Assembly: GCA_017616445.1 (NCBI GenBank)
Contig: JAFZYE010000074.1
Span: 1-35,886 of the forward strand
Origin: Bacteroidaceae bacterium
GTDB lineage: Bacteria > Bacteroidota > Bacteroidia > Bacteroidales > Bacteroidaceae
Direction: 5' to 3'
DNA: 35,886 bases
Below are positions 8,319-16,851 of this stretch, one piece after another. The notes below the pieces were generated by a model. The model did no database searches, had not been told where the DNA came from, and saw nothing but the letters and a program-made list of their open reading frames with translations. The position numbers were made by a program, and so were the translations under genes. Positions within the stretch are counted from its first letter, which is position 1; each line of letters starts with the position of its first letter.

Positions 8319-8338
8319 ACAATATTTTTCCAATTAGG

Positions 8339-9883
8339 CTAGAATTGGAAATAAATAAAAGGTAAAACATCACTCGATTTTATCTGAATGACGATATATA
8401 TGACGATTACAATGAGCAATACTTGCAAAACAAACGGCATTTTGATAACCATTTGCTTGGTAAAGGCCGACAAGCCTTGAGGCATAAAATGCAGTAAGTA
8501 CCCGATGAGGATAAATGCAGCTACAGCCCAATACCCTGTAAGCCATTGTAACATCACTTGAGGCTGGAAATGATTAAATATTTGCAAAATCATAGAAAAT
8601 GCAGTATCGAAGGAACCGCAGCGGAAGAACACCCATGCCAGGCAAACGATATGAAAAGTGACGATTCCACCGATAATCGAAACAAATTTGTTCGGTTTCA
8701 CCGTGTCGTGTTTGGAACGAACGGGTGATAGTTTTGGACATACTTGCTTCCATATTTTGTCAAGCGCAAGCAGAATGCCATGAAGTCCTCCCCATACGAC
8801 AAAGTTAAGTGATGTTCCGTGCCAGAGACCTCCAAGCAACATCGTAATGAGCAAATTGAGGTATTGACGGAACTTCCCTTTCTGATTTCCTCCCATCGAG
8901 ATGTAGAGGTAGTCTTTCAGCCATGAAGACAGGCTGATATGCCATCTGCGCCAAAACTCAGTAATGCTGCTGGACTTATATGGGGCATTGAAGTTAATGG
9001 GGAATTTGAACCCCAGCAACAGAGCAATACCAATTGCCATATCGCTATAACCGGAAAAGTCACAATAGATTTGCAGGGCGTAGCCATAGACTCCCATTAG
9101 GTTTTCAAATCCGCTATAGAGAGAGGGTTGGTCGAATACGCGTTCTACAAAGTTTATGCTGATGTAATCGCTAATAACAGCTTTCTTGAACAGACCGCCA
9201 ACGATGAAAAAGACCCCTGTGCCAAACATTTCCTTCGTGATTTCAATCGGTTTGCGGATTTGGGGGATGAAGTCATGTGCCCGAACAATAGGGCCAGCCA
9301 CCAACTGTGGGAAGAAGCTGACGTAAAAGGCATAGTCCAAGATGCGGTTTAGCGGTCTCAGGGTGCCACGATAGACATCTATGATATAACTGAGCGATTG
9401 AAAAGTGAAGAAACTGATACCTACAGGCAAGAAGATATCCAACAATTCAAAACTGCCGCCTGTGATATCCGCAATCAAGCTGCCAAAGAAATTCGTGTAT
9501 TTGAAATAGCCCAGCAAACCTAAGTCGATAATCAGGCTGAGCGTCAGCAGCCATTTGCTCTTTGCGTTCCGAAAATGTCCCTTTTCATCGTTATTTCTCT
9601 GAACTTTATAAATGGCTTTCGCAATGAGATAATCGCTTATCGTTACAACGGCTAACAAGAAGAAGTATATTCCGCTTGATTTGTAGTAGAAGTAATAGGA
9701 GAACAATGTGACGAAAAGCAGTCGCAGTGTATCTCTTCTACTGAGCAGCATATAAAAGAAGGTGAACACGAGGAACAACCACAAAAAGACCCCGCTGTTG
9801 AATAACATGGGTTGTGAGGGGTTGTACGTGAATTGTTCCAACACCTTATTATAATCAATATCAAATATGCGGTTCATGCTCAT
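8339..9883 (-). CDS. MBOAT-family membrane O-acyltransferase
   Basis: A 514-residue polytopic inner-membrane protein of the AlgI/DltB/PatA type, which passes acyl groups (usually acetyl) across the membrane to extracytoplasmic acceptors. Motifs: FLPVGISFFTFQSLSYIIDVY (151-171), FPQLVAGPIVR, YCDFSGYSDMAIG (273-285), FWRRWHISLSSWLKDYLY (310-327) and GGLWHG (351-356), in which H355 is the conserved MBOAT histidine. About ten hydrophobic segments are visible. Its first codons overlap the end of the upstream SGNH gene by 23 bp, so the two are probably translationally coupled and function together, as in AlgI/AlgX- or PatA/PatB-type systems. The acceptor cannot be read from the sequence; no glycan synthesis genes are next to it. 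Confidence 0.9.
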   Translation of the reverse strand: MSMNRIFDIDYNKVLEQFTYNPSQPMLFNSGVFLWLFLVFTFFYMLLSRRDTLRLLFVTLFSYYFYYKSSGIYFFLLAVVTISDYLIAKAIYKVQRNNDEKGHFRNAKSKWLLTLSLIIDLGLLGYFKYTNFFGSLIADITGGSFELLDIFLPVGISFFTFQSLSYIIDVYRGTLRPLNRILDYAFYVSFFPQLVAGPIVRAHDFIPQIRKPIEITKEMFGTGVFFIVGGLFKKAVISDYISINFVERVFDQPSLYSGFENLMGVYGYALQIYCDFSGYSDMAIGIALLLGFKFPINFNAPYKSSSITEFWRRWHISLSSWLKDYLYISMGGNQKGKFRQYLNLLITMLLGGLWHGTSLNFVVWGGLHGILLALDKIWKQVCPKLSPVRSKHDTVKPNKFVSIIGGIVTFHIVCLAWVFFRCGSFDTAFSMILQIFNHFQPQVMLQWLTGYWAVAAFILIGYLLHFMPQGLSAFTKQMVIKMPFVLQVLLIVIVIYIVIQIKSSDVLPFIYFQF

Positions 9884-11339
9884 TCTTGTTTTTGTGAACT
9901 GAGTCCAGATGATGCAGCGATTTGGCAGCTTGTTTTGGTTTCTGGGTTTTGTATTGGTGAGGATTCTGCTTTACACGCCGGTTATAATTCATCTTTCCAT
10001 TCATCAGTACGTCGTAGAATATCTTACCGATCACTTCCCCTCCCTTAAAATTGATATGGGTATAGTCCTTGTTTGCACATCCTTCCTTTTGTAAGCGCTC
10101 CATACTACCTGAACCACCCATTCCTTGCTGAAGATTCCAGAATGCAATATCAGTTTCCTTGGCCATGTTACGTTGAGCTTCAACAAGTTCCTCAACTCCA
10201 TCCATCGTCTTGAATTGTCCGTCTGGTCCTCTTTTATCTCTGTTACTAATGCTGAATAGCAGCAGACTGGTGTCAGGGAAAGCTCTTTTGAAGTTTTCAA
10301 TCGCAGTTTTGAAATGATTACAATATGAGGTGTAATTGTGTGTGGAGGGTGATGCCACATTCAATCCATAGTGCAGAATGATCAAATCATAATGGCGAAT
10401 ATGTGCAAATTTCAAAAGTGTCTCTTCAGGAATCATACCAAGTTGCCAACCGCTACTTCCACGCATAGAGAAATTATCCAGAACGATTCCTTGTTCGCCT
10501 TCGAGTGCAATACCGTAGAAACGGCCTTTGCCGTTGACGGTAACTCTAATCCTGCTGATGCTGTCACGTACTGATTGGGCTTCAATGCGAGGACCGATGC
10601 TGTCAATACTATCTGTGATGGCTGAATAGCTATAGAATGGCTCCTGTGGCTGCTGGTTGACTGAGCAGTTCATCTCCAATCCTACTTCAGGTGTGAAATA
10701 AACAGTTGCTATCTGTACGGTGTCAAGATGCCCAGGGAAGACTCTGTTTTGACATTTTACATCAATATAAGCCATACTGCTTGGGATATAATACCTGCTG
10801 TTGATTCCCTGTAAGCGGCTGTTGAAACCATGGGCTCCTTGATTGACTGCATTGTATTCGGTCCATCCTGAGCTAAACTCTGTGACAGTTGTCCTGAACC
10901 CTGCTATTTGGGATTTGATATCAATAAAGCCTACTCCACATCCTCCGAATCGTGACTGGAGCAGTTCGCGAATATGGGCAGTGAGAATGTCACCTTCAAT
11001 AAACGAATCGCCAAAATAGGCGATGCGAACCACTCTTTGTTTCGATTGACGGAGTGCTTCGTAAAAATGATCCATTTCCCGATGAATCCCTAAGGAATCG
11101 CGAAAATCCTCAATCGGAATCATCCCAGAGGGGACACTATCTTGATAATAGGTGTATGTAGGTACGGTGTCCTTTTTGACAGGCTTTGATACAGGAATGC
11201 TGACTGTGTCAGCGATCACATCCGACACAAGATTCACCTGACGGAACTCATAGCCCATAATAGAAAAAGGTGGCAGGAAATAGCATCCTGTCAACACGAG
11301 AACTACAAGTAACACAATGAAAAAAGTGCGTTTGGCCAT
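9861..11339 (-). CDS. Membrane-anchored SGNH/GDSL hydrolase-like partner of the MBOAT protein
   Basis: A 492-residue extracytoplasmic protein. The N-terminal hydrophobic segment ends in a lipobox-like VLTGC (C19), so it may be a lipoprotein or a signal-anchored protein. A linker leads to an SGNH domain: nucleophile S112 in YFGDSFIEGD (block I), a GLN at 325-327 (block III), and D425/H428 in DYTHINFKGG (block V). A ~150-residue insertion of beta-rich sequence (about 195-300) separates blocks I and III. The Lys/Gln/His-rich C-terminus (about 450-492) is likely disordered. As the first gene of a two-gene operon with an overlapping MBOAT acyltransferase, it is probably the enzyme that places the acyl group on, or removes it from, a surface polysaccharide; this is an inference. 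Confidence 0.82.
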   Translation of the reverse strand: MAKRTFFIVLLVVLVLTGCYFLPPFSIMGYEFRQVNLVSDVIADTVSIPVSKPVKKDTVPTYTYYQDSVPSGMIPIEDFRDSLGIHREMDHFYEALRQSKQRVVRIAYFGDSFIEGDILTAHIRELLQSRFGGCGVGFIDIKSQIAGFRTTVTEFSSGWTEYNAVNQGAHGFNSRLQGINSRYYIPSSMAYIDVKCQNRVFPGHLDTVQIATVYFTPEVGLEMNCSVNQQPQEPFYSYSAITDSIDSIGPRIEAQSVRDSISRIRVTVNGKGRFYGIALEGEQGIVLDNFSMRGSSGWQLGMIPEETLLKFAHIRHYDLIILHYGLNVASPSTHNYTSYCNHFKTAIENFKRAFPDTSLLLFSISNRDKRGPDGQFKTMDGVEELVEAQRNMAKETDIAFWNLQQGMGGSGSMERLQKEGCANKDYTHINFKGGEVIGKIFYDVLMNGKMNYNRRVKQNPHQYKTQKPKQAAKSLHHLDSVHKNKNEHEPHI

Positions 11340-11406
11340 GAGTTATTTTGTACGATATAAGCGCTGTTTATCAGCTGTCATCTAATCGGTTTTCTGAATC
11401 GGAGTG

Positions 11407-11414
11407 CAAAGTTA
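11407..11414 (-). promoter_or_regulatory. Promoter -7 element for the SGNH/MBOAT operon
   Basis: TAACTTTG followed by CA on the minus strand matches TAnnTTTG. The -33 region at the right spacing is poor (TGG rather than TTTG). The transcript leader would be about 60 nt. Confidence 0.55.
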
Positions 11415-11767
11415 GTGTAAAAACGTGAACCAGCCATTATTTTCTATAGAAATATCGGTTAAAAGAGGTGAAAAAAGTAGAAAATCAATAAAAACGTATG
11501 GGTTGCCTTTCAAATGTTTTTAGCTTTTGTTTTAGAATCACTGTTTTGCCAAATTCCTAACCCGTATTTCAAATATATGCAGAAATGCCATAGTGTCTCG
11601 TGACATGAGAAAGAAGAAGCCCGATAGAAAGCAACATGACGCTACGATTGTTTTTCATACAAGCATTTTCTTCCATTAGTAAAACCCGTAAAAGTGGGGG
11701 GCTTGAAGCTCCTTTGGGTACAGCGAGACCCTATTTATGGCCGTTTTCCCTATCTATTTCTCAAAAA

Positions 11768-11793
11768 TGATAATCTTATTATCAAATTTGATA
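11768..11793 (+). promoter_or_regulatory. Overlapping palindromes upstream of the large secreted protein gene
   Basis: Two inverted repeats share bases: TGATAAT-ctt-ATTATCA (11768-11784) and the perfect 14-base palindrome TATCAAATTTGATA (11780-11793). They give three TGATA/TATCA half-sites ending about 20 bp before the -7 element, in and just upstream of the -33 position. This is where a repressor or activator dimer pair could control the promoter. The symmetry is seen directly; a binding protein is inferred. Confidence 0.55.
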
Positions 11794-11814
11794 GGAGGAT
11801 ATTATATAATGTAG

Positions 11815-11822
11815 TAACTTTG
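11815..11822 (+). promoter_or_regulatory. Promoter -7 element for the 1197-residue secreted protein
   Basis: TAACTTTG followed by CAG matches TAnnTTTG. The nearest TTTG (11787-11790) is 24 bp upstream, longer than the usual 19-21, and lies inside a palindrome, suggesting a regulated promoter. The leader would be about 100 nt, AT-rich, with no obvious structure. Confidence 0.6.
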
Positions 11823-11931
11823 CAGCCGAATAATACAATCGCTTATACCTAATTATTGGATTTTATATCAAACAAACAGAGTTACTAAATATTAGTCAAA
11901 TTTTTTTACAAACAATTCAAACCTATTCGTT

Positions 11932-14900
11932 ATGAGAAAATTATTTACGTTTGCTTTTGCATTGTTCGCTACAGTAGCGATGAATGCACAGAATGTAGAC
12001 ACCTCAGAATGGCAAGCAGGTGATGATGTCACTACATTGCTTGAGTGGGGAGACTATGACGGTACCTATTCAGGAGGACTTCAAACAAACACTAACCTGA
12101 ACAATGGTGACCAGATTCCTACAGATTTAGGCCCTTATTGGAAGGGTGACATGCCAACAGAGTATCGTACCGTTGATGATGAAGTAGTCAAGGGTGTGTA
12201 TGGTTTCTATGTTGACGGTGCTAAGATTACCGAACTGAAAGACTTCTATCAGGTATTATGGGTGCCAGCAGGTTTCTACACATTCAAGGTACAGGCAACT
12301 TATCGTGAAGGTACCGTTGACAATACCTTTAATAATCATATTAATGGTACTATTAAGAAAAATGCATGGTTCTATGTTCGTGCATTAACTTCTGAAGACC
12401 CTGAGTCTCCGTATTTGGACGAATTTAAGACTTACATCCGTTCAGTGGCAACTTCAGGTAATACTGAAGGTCAATTGCTCTCTGATGCTGGCTCATCATG
12501 GATGAATGACGCTAGTTTTACACGTAAAAATTATCCGAATCCCGGTGAGTCAACTACTTACTATTGTCCTGCAAGTACGCAAGGTGCTGGTGTATATTTC
12601 GCAAATGGTTACTTTGTTCATGATGTGAACGTGGTATTGGAAAAAGGCGGATATGTACGTCTTGGTATGCGCAAGTCTGCAAACATCGCTCAGGACTGGT
12701 TGATTTTCAGTAATTTCCGTATTATCTACAATGGCGAGGCAAATGATGAGGCTAAGTTGGTTCTTGCTCTTGAAGATAAGGTTGAAGCTGAAGAAATGAT
12801 CGAAGAAATCAGCAATCAGATTACTGACCAAGGTTATGCGGCATTGGCTTCTATCATCTCCGACCAGATGATGACACTCAGCGATGTTGATGAAGGCTCT
12901 CTCGCAGAGGTATCAGCAGCTGTAGAAGCATTGGACAACCTTTATGACCAGGCAGCAAATGCCCTTCTGCTTGCTAAGCGTTTGGCAGACCTCCTCGCGA
13001 TGTCTGATGACATGATTGAAACAACAGATTATCCAGGTAAGCCTGCTTTGCAGTCAACTGTTGATGCAATCTCAGCCAAAGCTACCACTGACGATCCTGA
13101 GGTGATTGACAATAACATCAACGCTTATGCAGACATGTTTGCTGAACTGGCAACTGCTCGCGGCGACTATTTGAAGACAAACGATCCAGACGAGAACGGT
13201 GCTTGGGACTTCACTCCGCTCGTGAAGTATCCATGGTTCGTAAATCCTGAATACAATCCTTCATACATTGATGGCGCATGGCAATTGACAGAAGAAACTT
13301 GGACTGAAGGTATGAGTCCAGACACTTACGCAGCAAAGCTTAGCGGTCGTACAGATATTGCTTCTGACGTAACAATCACTCTTGACGATGAGTCAACAAA
13401 CCAGTGGTTCTATGTGATGAACTATTCTGGTTGGTCACCAGGTCTTGGTCTTTACTATCAGGGACACCTGATTGGTGCATCTGACGGTAGCTACAATTCT
13501 ATTAATGGTGGTTCAATTGAGATTCAGCAGCGTGTAATCGGTCTGCCAAATGGTTACTATAGCTTGAAGGCTCTTGCCCGTGCTAACGCTAACCAGACAT
13601 TCACAGAAAGCAACTTGCCAGAATATCACAATATATTTGCGATGAATAGTGATTCTGTTATCGTTAAATCTCCTGTAGGTCACACCGATTCATATCGCTA
13701 TTCTGAGTATGGATGGAACGAATGGAATCCAGATGCTTGGACAGAGCATAAGACTGGTATAATTAAGGTATCAGATGGTGAACTTCTCATTGGTGGTCAG
13801 ACTAGTTTCGCTGGTAACTTCACTGGTTTCCGTCTCTTCTTCTATGGTACATCTCCTAATTACTCTGGTATGGTTAATGAAGACATTGCAGAAGTGCGCA
13901 AGATGATGGAGAGCACCTTGATTGAAAAGTATGGCGACAATACTTTCGCAGGTGATACATTGTATGTTGTTGGTTTGTTGAACAGCATCGTATTCCCAGT
14001 TTCAACTGACGAGGCATACGAGGAAGCATTCGGCAAGATTACAGCGGCAAAGGATTATATCCAGAAGGCAGCTAATGCGATGGCAGGTTACACTGTAGCA
14101 GCAGACTATGATGCATTGTATGCTAAGTATACCGATCCTAATGACGAGAACTATTTCGATGGCCCAACTCAGGCTAAGATCCTTGAAAAACCAATAGACT
14201 ATATTGCAGTTCTTGGTACAGCAGCAGAAGACAGGTATGAGAAGATTGCAGAAGCTAAGACTGTCTACAATGCTTACAAGTCTTATCTTTCTACTTATGA
14301 CAAGGCAACACTTCTTGACGAGGCAGACCTCAAGTCAATCATGGAAACTCAGTCAGCAGATCTGAAGGCTAACTACAGGGATGCAGAAACCCTCAAGCGT
14401 TACGAGACAGAGATCAACTTCCTTGTTAACCGTGCAACAATCATCGCTGCAGGTGGTAGAAGCGCGTCAGAAAGCAACCCAGTAGAGGTTACATCTATCA
14501 TCAACAACCCAGACTTCGAAAACAGTGCATCTAGTGGTTGGAGTGGTAACACCGGAACATCCAACGAGTATGCCCGTGGCAACTCTGAGGTATGGAACGC
14601 TAACCCACTTGACATGTATCAGGTTCTCAAGGGTCTTCCTGCAGGTAAGTATGAAATCCGTGTTCGTGCCCTCTATCGTGATGCACGTAACGTACGTGAT
14701 AACAAGAACCTGAGCTGGACAAGCTATTGGGATGATGCAAACGGTGATGTAAACGTATGGGAGCGTCACTACGCTCAGCTTTATGCACAGACCGTAACAA
14801 TTAGCAACGACACCATTGATGAATTTGCTTACGTGAAGTCAGTTTGCGATGGTAAGTTCACTTCTCCTTCATTTACTAAGTACTACCGCAACAACAGCGA

Positions 14901-15525
14901 CGACTTGGTTGAAGGCGACATGGAATACGATGAGTACGGAAACGAGATCCAGACTTACGATACCATCTGGACAACTTCAGTACCTGAGGCTGATCTGTAT
15001 GACGATGAAGGTGAAATCATCACTTCATGGACAGATGATGAAGGTAAGGTATACTCAGTAGTTCAGAACGGACCTGATAACCGCTATTTATTCCAGGACG
15101 AGAACGGTACTCCAAAGTTCGCATGGCAGTTGGCAAACAGCTATCCATTCGACGAGCGTATCAAGGGAACAGACGGAGGAGTATACTACTATCCATCTTC
15201 AATGCTTGGAACATACTACCGCTTCGCTCTCAACCCAGAGGCATACTGCAACAAGGTACAGATTGAGATTCCAGCAGGTTCAGACCTCCGCATCGGCTTC
15301 CGCAAGAACACCGATCCAAAGATTGAAGGTGACTGGGTAATCTTCGACGACTTCCAGCTCTTCTATCTTGGTGGAAATCTTGATGAGAAGATTGATGATG
15401 CAATTCACAATGTTGTTGTAAACAACACCAAGGCATCTGCAATCTACAACATCTCTGGTCAGCGCATCAAAGCTCTTCAGAAGGGTCTTAACATCGTAGG
15501 CGGCCAGAAGGTATATGTGAAGTAA
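11932..15525 (+). CDS. Large secreted modular protein with three beta-sandwich-like modules and a sorting-type C-terminal tail
   Basis: A 1197-residue exported protein with signal peptide (MRKLFTFAFALFATVAMNAQ). Three adhesin/carbohydrate-binding-like modules can be traced at about 25-265, 430-640 and 855-1165. Shared features are a GLP-type turn followed by YxxxxxAxxR (e.g. GLPNGYYSLKALAR, GLPAGKYEIRVRALYR) and, in modules 1 and 3, a closing DWLIFSNFRI/DWVIFDDFQL strand. Helical, Ala/Glu/Asp-rich linkers (about 265-425 and 645-850) separate them. The last ~35 residues contain IYNISGQRI and end GGQKVYVK, resembling the tails of Prevotella secreted proteins thought to be T9SS sorting signals. 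No catalytic motif was recognised. The gene is monocistronic, with a regulated-looking promoter and a strong terminator. A structural or glycan-binding surface role is plausible. Confidence 0.78.
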   Translation: MRKLFTFAFALFATVAMNAQNVDTSEWQAGDDVTTLLEWGDYDGTYSGGLQTNTNLNNGDQIPTDLGPYWKGDMPTEYRTVDDEVVKGVYGFYVDGAKITELKDFYQVLWVPAGFYTFKVQATYREGTVDNTFNNHINGTIKKNAWFYVRALTSEDPESPYLDEFKTYIRSVATSGNTEGQLLSDAGSSWMNDASFTRKNYPNPGESTTYYCPASTQGAGVYFANGYFVHDVNVVLEKGGYVRLGMRKSANIAQDWLIFSNFRIIYNGEANDEAKLVLALEDKVEAEEMIEEISNQITDQGYAALASIISDQMMTLSDVDEGSLAEVSAAVEALDNLYDQAANALLLAKRLADLLAMSDDMIETTDYPGKPALQSTVDAISAKATTDDPEVIDNNINAYADMFAELATARGDYLKTNDPDENGAWDFTPLVKYPWFVNPEYNPSYIDGAWQLTEETWTEGMSPDTYAAKLSGRTDIASDVTITLDDESTNQWFYVMNYSGWSPGLGLYYQGHLIGASDGSYNSINGGSIEIQQRVIGLPNGYYSLKALARANANQTFTESNLPEYHNIFAMNSDSVIVKSPVGHTDSYRYSEYGWNEWNPDAWTEHKTGIIKVSDGELLIGGQTSFAGNFTGFRLFFYGTSPNYSGMVNEDIAEVRKMMESTLIEKYGDNTFAGDTLYVVGLLNSIVFPVSTDEAYEEAFGKITAAKDYIQKAANAMAGYTVAADYDALYAKYTDPNDENYFDGPTQAKILEKPIDYIAVLGTAAEDRYEKIAEAKTVYNAYKSYLSTYDKATLLDEADLKSIMETQSADLKANYRDAETLKRYETEINFLVNRATIIAAGGRSASESNPVEVTSIINNPDFENSASSGWSGNTGTSNEYARGNSEVWNANPLDMYQVLKGLPAGKYEIRVRALYRDARNVRDNKNLSWTSYWDDANGDVNVWERHYAQLYAQTVTISNDTIDEFAYVKSVCDGKFTSPSFTKYYRNNSDDLVEGDMEYDEYGNEIQTYDTIWTTSVPEADLYDDEGEIITSWTDDEGKVYSVVQNGPDNRYLFQDENGTPKFAWQLANSYPFDERIKGTDGGVYYYPSSMLGTYYRFALNPEAYCNKVQIEIPAGSDLRIGFRKNTDPKIEGDWVIFDDFQLFYLGGNLDEKIDDAIHNVVVNNTKASAIYNISGQRIKALQKGLNIVGGQKVYVK

Positions 15526-15546
15526 TACACAAGTTCCTACAATTTC

Positions 15547-15582
15547 AAAAGTGCCTGAAGCTTCGTGCTTCGGGCACTTTTT
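15547..15582 (+). terminator. Strong intrinsic terminator after the large secreted protein gene
   Basis: A 15-bp stem (15547-15561 with 15567-15581, one T-G wobble) closes a 5-base loop TTCGT and ends in a run of T. It lies 22 bp after the stop codon. It also excludes a start codon at 15565 for the downstream recombinase gene. Confidence 0.88.
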
Positions 15583-15636
15583 GTTACACCTTATTATATA
15601 AATAGTAACGCTTGGTCGGTTTTTGAGGAAAAACGG

Positions 15637-15666
15637 TTGTTGTGTCAAACATTTTTCATATCTTTG
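15637..15666 (+). promoter_or_regulatory. Bacteroidetes-type promoter for xerD
   Basis: TTG at 15637-15639, 19 bp spacer, TATCTTTG at 15659-15666 followed by CA. The start of transcription would lie about 15 bases before the ATG at 15688, giving a very short leader and supporting that start. Confidence 0.65.
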
Positions 15667-15687
15667 CAATATGAATTACAACTGAAA

Positions 15688-16611
15688 ATGGAACAGAAAG
15701 AGATTAATGGTTTGTTGCGAAGGTATTATCAGTACTTAAAACTCGAGAAGTCCTTTTCTCCGAATACGATTGATGCCTATCAACGCGATTTGCAAAAATT
15801 CTTCCATTTCATCGAAGAAAAACAGGTGCATCCATTGGAAGTGGGGCTTGAAGATTTCCACGAGTTTGCTGCAGCCCTGCACGATGTGGGTATTCATCCA
15901 ACATCTCTTTATCGCATCCTCATGGGAGTTCGGAACTTCTATAAGTTTTTAGTGATGACGTGCGAGTTGGACGGCGATCCGACCGAGTTGCTGGAGTTGC
16001 CTCAGAAACCTCAGCATCTGCCCGATATTCTGTCAGTTGAGGAAATCGATGTGATTGAGAATGCGATTGATTTGTCGCAACCTGAAGGGCAGCGTAACAA
16101 GGCAATGATTGAGGTGATGTTCAGTTGTGGGCTCCGAGTCAGTGAGTTGTGTAACTTGAAACTGTCTGATTTGTTCTTGGACGAAGGCTTTATAAGAGTA
16201 ACAGGTAAAGGCTCAAAACAGCGATTGGTGCCTATCTCGCCCAAGGCAGTTAAGGAACTTAATCTGTATTTTGCCGACAGATGTCATATTCCAGTGAAAG
16301 AAGGCTATGAGGATTATGTGTTTCTCAGCCAACTGAGAAAGAAAAGCCTGTCACGCATACTTGTTTTTCATATCGTGAAGGAACTTGTTGAGAAGGCCGG
16401 CATTAAGAAGACGGTCAGTCCTCATACGTTCCGTCACAGTTTCGCCACGAGCCTTCTGGAGGGTGGGGCAAACCTAAGGGCCATTCAGGCGATGTTGGGT
16501 CACGAATCCATCTCTACGACTGAGATATACATGCATATTGATACGACCCATCTGCGCGAGGAGATTCTGACCCATCATCCTCGTTACAGCCATCACGATA
16601 ATAATCAATAG
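15688..16611 (+). CDS. xerD: Site-specific tyrosine recombinase XerD
   Basis: A 307-residue recombinase that resolves chromosome dimers at dif with XerC. The N-terminal SAM-like core-binding domain (1-~105; YLKLEKSFSPNTIDAYQRDL) precedes the catalytic domain. Catalytic residues are all present: R150 (SCGLRVSEL), K174 (GKGSKQR), H246 and R249 (HTFRHSFAT), H272 (LGH) and Y281 (TEIYMHI). Length is standard for XerC/XerD. The frame is open upstream to an ATG at 15565, but that lies inside the preceding terminator and before the promoter, so the ATG at 15688 is used. A DUF4250 gene follows after 9 bp. XerD rather than XerC is favoured by overall resemblance; integrase of a mobile element is unlikely given the neighbours. 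Confidence 0.9.
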   Translation: MEQKEINGLLRRYYQYLKLEKSFSPNTIDAYQRDLQKFFHFIEEKQVHPLEVGLEDFHEFAAALHDVGIHPTSLYRILMGVRNFYKFLVMTCELDGDPTELLELPQKPQHLPDILSVEEIDVIENAIDLSQPEGQRNKAMIEVMFSCGLRVSELCNLKLSDLFLDEGFIRVTGKGSKQRLVPISPKAVKELNLYFADRCHIPVKEGYEDYVFLSQLRKKSLSRILVFHIVKELVEKAGIKKTVSPHTFRHSFATSLLEGGANLRAIQAMLGHESISTTEIYMHIDTTHLREEILTHHPRYSHHDNNQ

Positions 16612-16620
16612 AGAAAGAAT

Positions 16621-16794
16621 ATGATACCTGAAGATCCAATGATGCTGATGAGTTTCATCAATATGAAACTGCGAGACAACTACGATTCGCTTGATGCACT
16701 ATGTGATGACTTGGATGTTGATAAGCAAGAGCTATTGAATAAGCTGGCCAATGCAGGGTTCGAATACAATGCTGAGGCGAATAAGTTCTGGTAA
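16621..16794 (+). CDS. DUF4250 small protein
   Basis: A 57-residue acidic protein starting MIPEDPMMLMSFINMKLRDN, with the LCDDLDVDKQELLNKL helix and a C-terminal GFEYNAEANKFW. This matches the DUF4250 family, conserved small proteins of Bacteroidetes and Firmicutes with unknown function; the helix arrangement suggests a compact helix-turn-helix-like fold. The gene begins 9 bp after xerD and ends just before a shared bidirectional terminator, so it is cotranscribed with xerD. Confidence 0.85.
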   Translation: MIPEDPMMLMSFINMKLRDNYDSLDALCDDLDVDKQELLNKLANAGFEYNAEANKFW

Positions 16795-16800
16795 AAAGAA

Positions 16801-16836
16801 AAGAGGATGCCCACAAGTGGATATCCTCTTACTTTT
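16801..16836. terminator. Bidirectional terminator between DUF4250 and rpsO
   Basis: AAGAGGAT (16801-16808) pairs with ATCCTCTT (16823-16830), with an inner CCAC/GTGG stem. A-rich sequence lies on the left and a T-rich run (ACTTTTT) on the right, so it can work in both directions. It lies between two convergent genes only 57 bp apart. Confidence 0.82.
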
Positions 16837-16851
16837 TCAGCCTCAAACGTA

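Larger units (their letters stand above)
11340..11931. other. Divergent intergenic region (592 bp)
   Basis: This AT-rich stretch separates the minus-strand SGNH/MBOAT operon from the plus-strand large secreted protein gene. It holds a promoter for each (11407-11414 minus; 11815-11822 plus), overlapping palindromes at 11768-11793, and a leader of about 100 nt before the ATG at 11932. I see no credible small gene or structured RNA in 11430-11760. Confidence 0.6.

Noticed and set aside
8286-8333. 16-codon N-terminal extension of the CotH-type protein.
   Set aside because: A -7 promoter element lies within it and the signal peptide starts cleanly at the ATG at 8285.
15565-15687. 41-codon N-terminal extension of XerD.
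   Set aside because: Its ATG falls inside the preceding terminator hairpin and upstream of the xerD promoter, and the extension is absent from normal XerD proteins.
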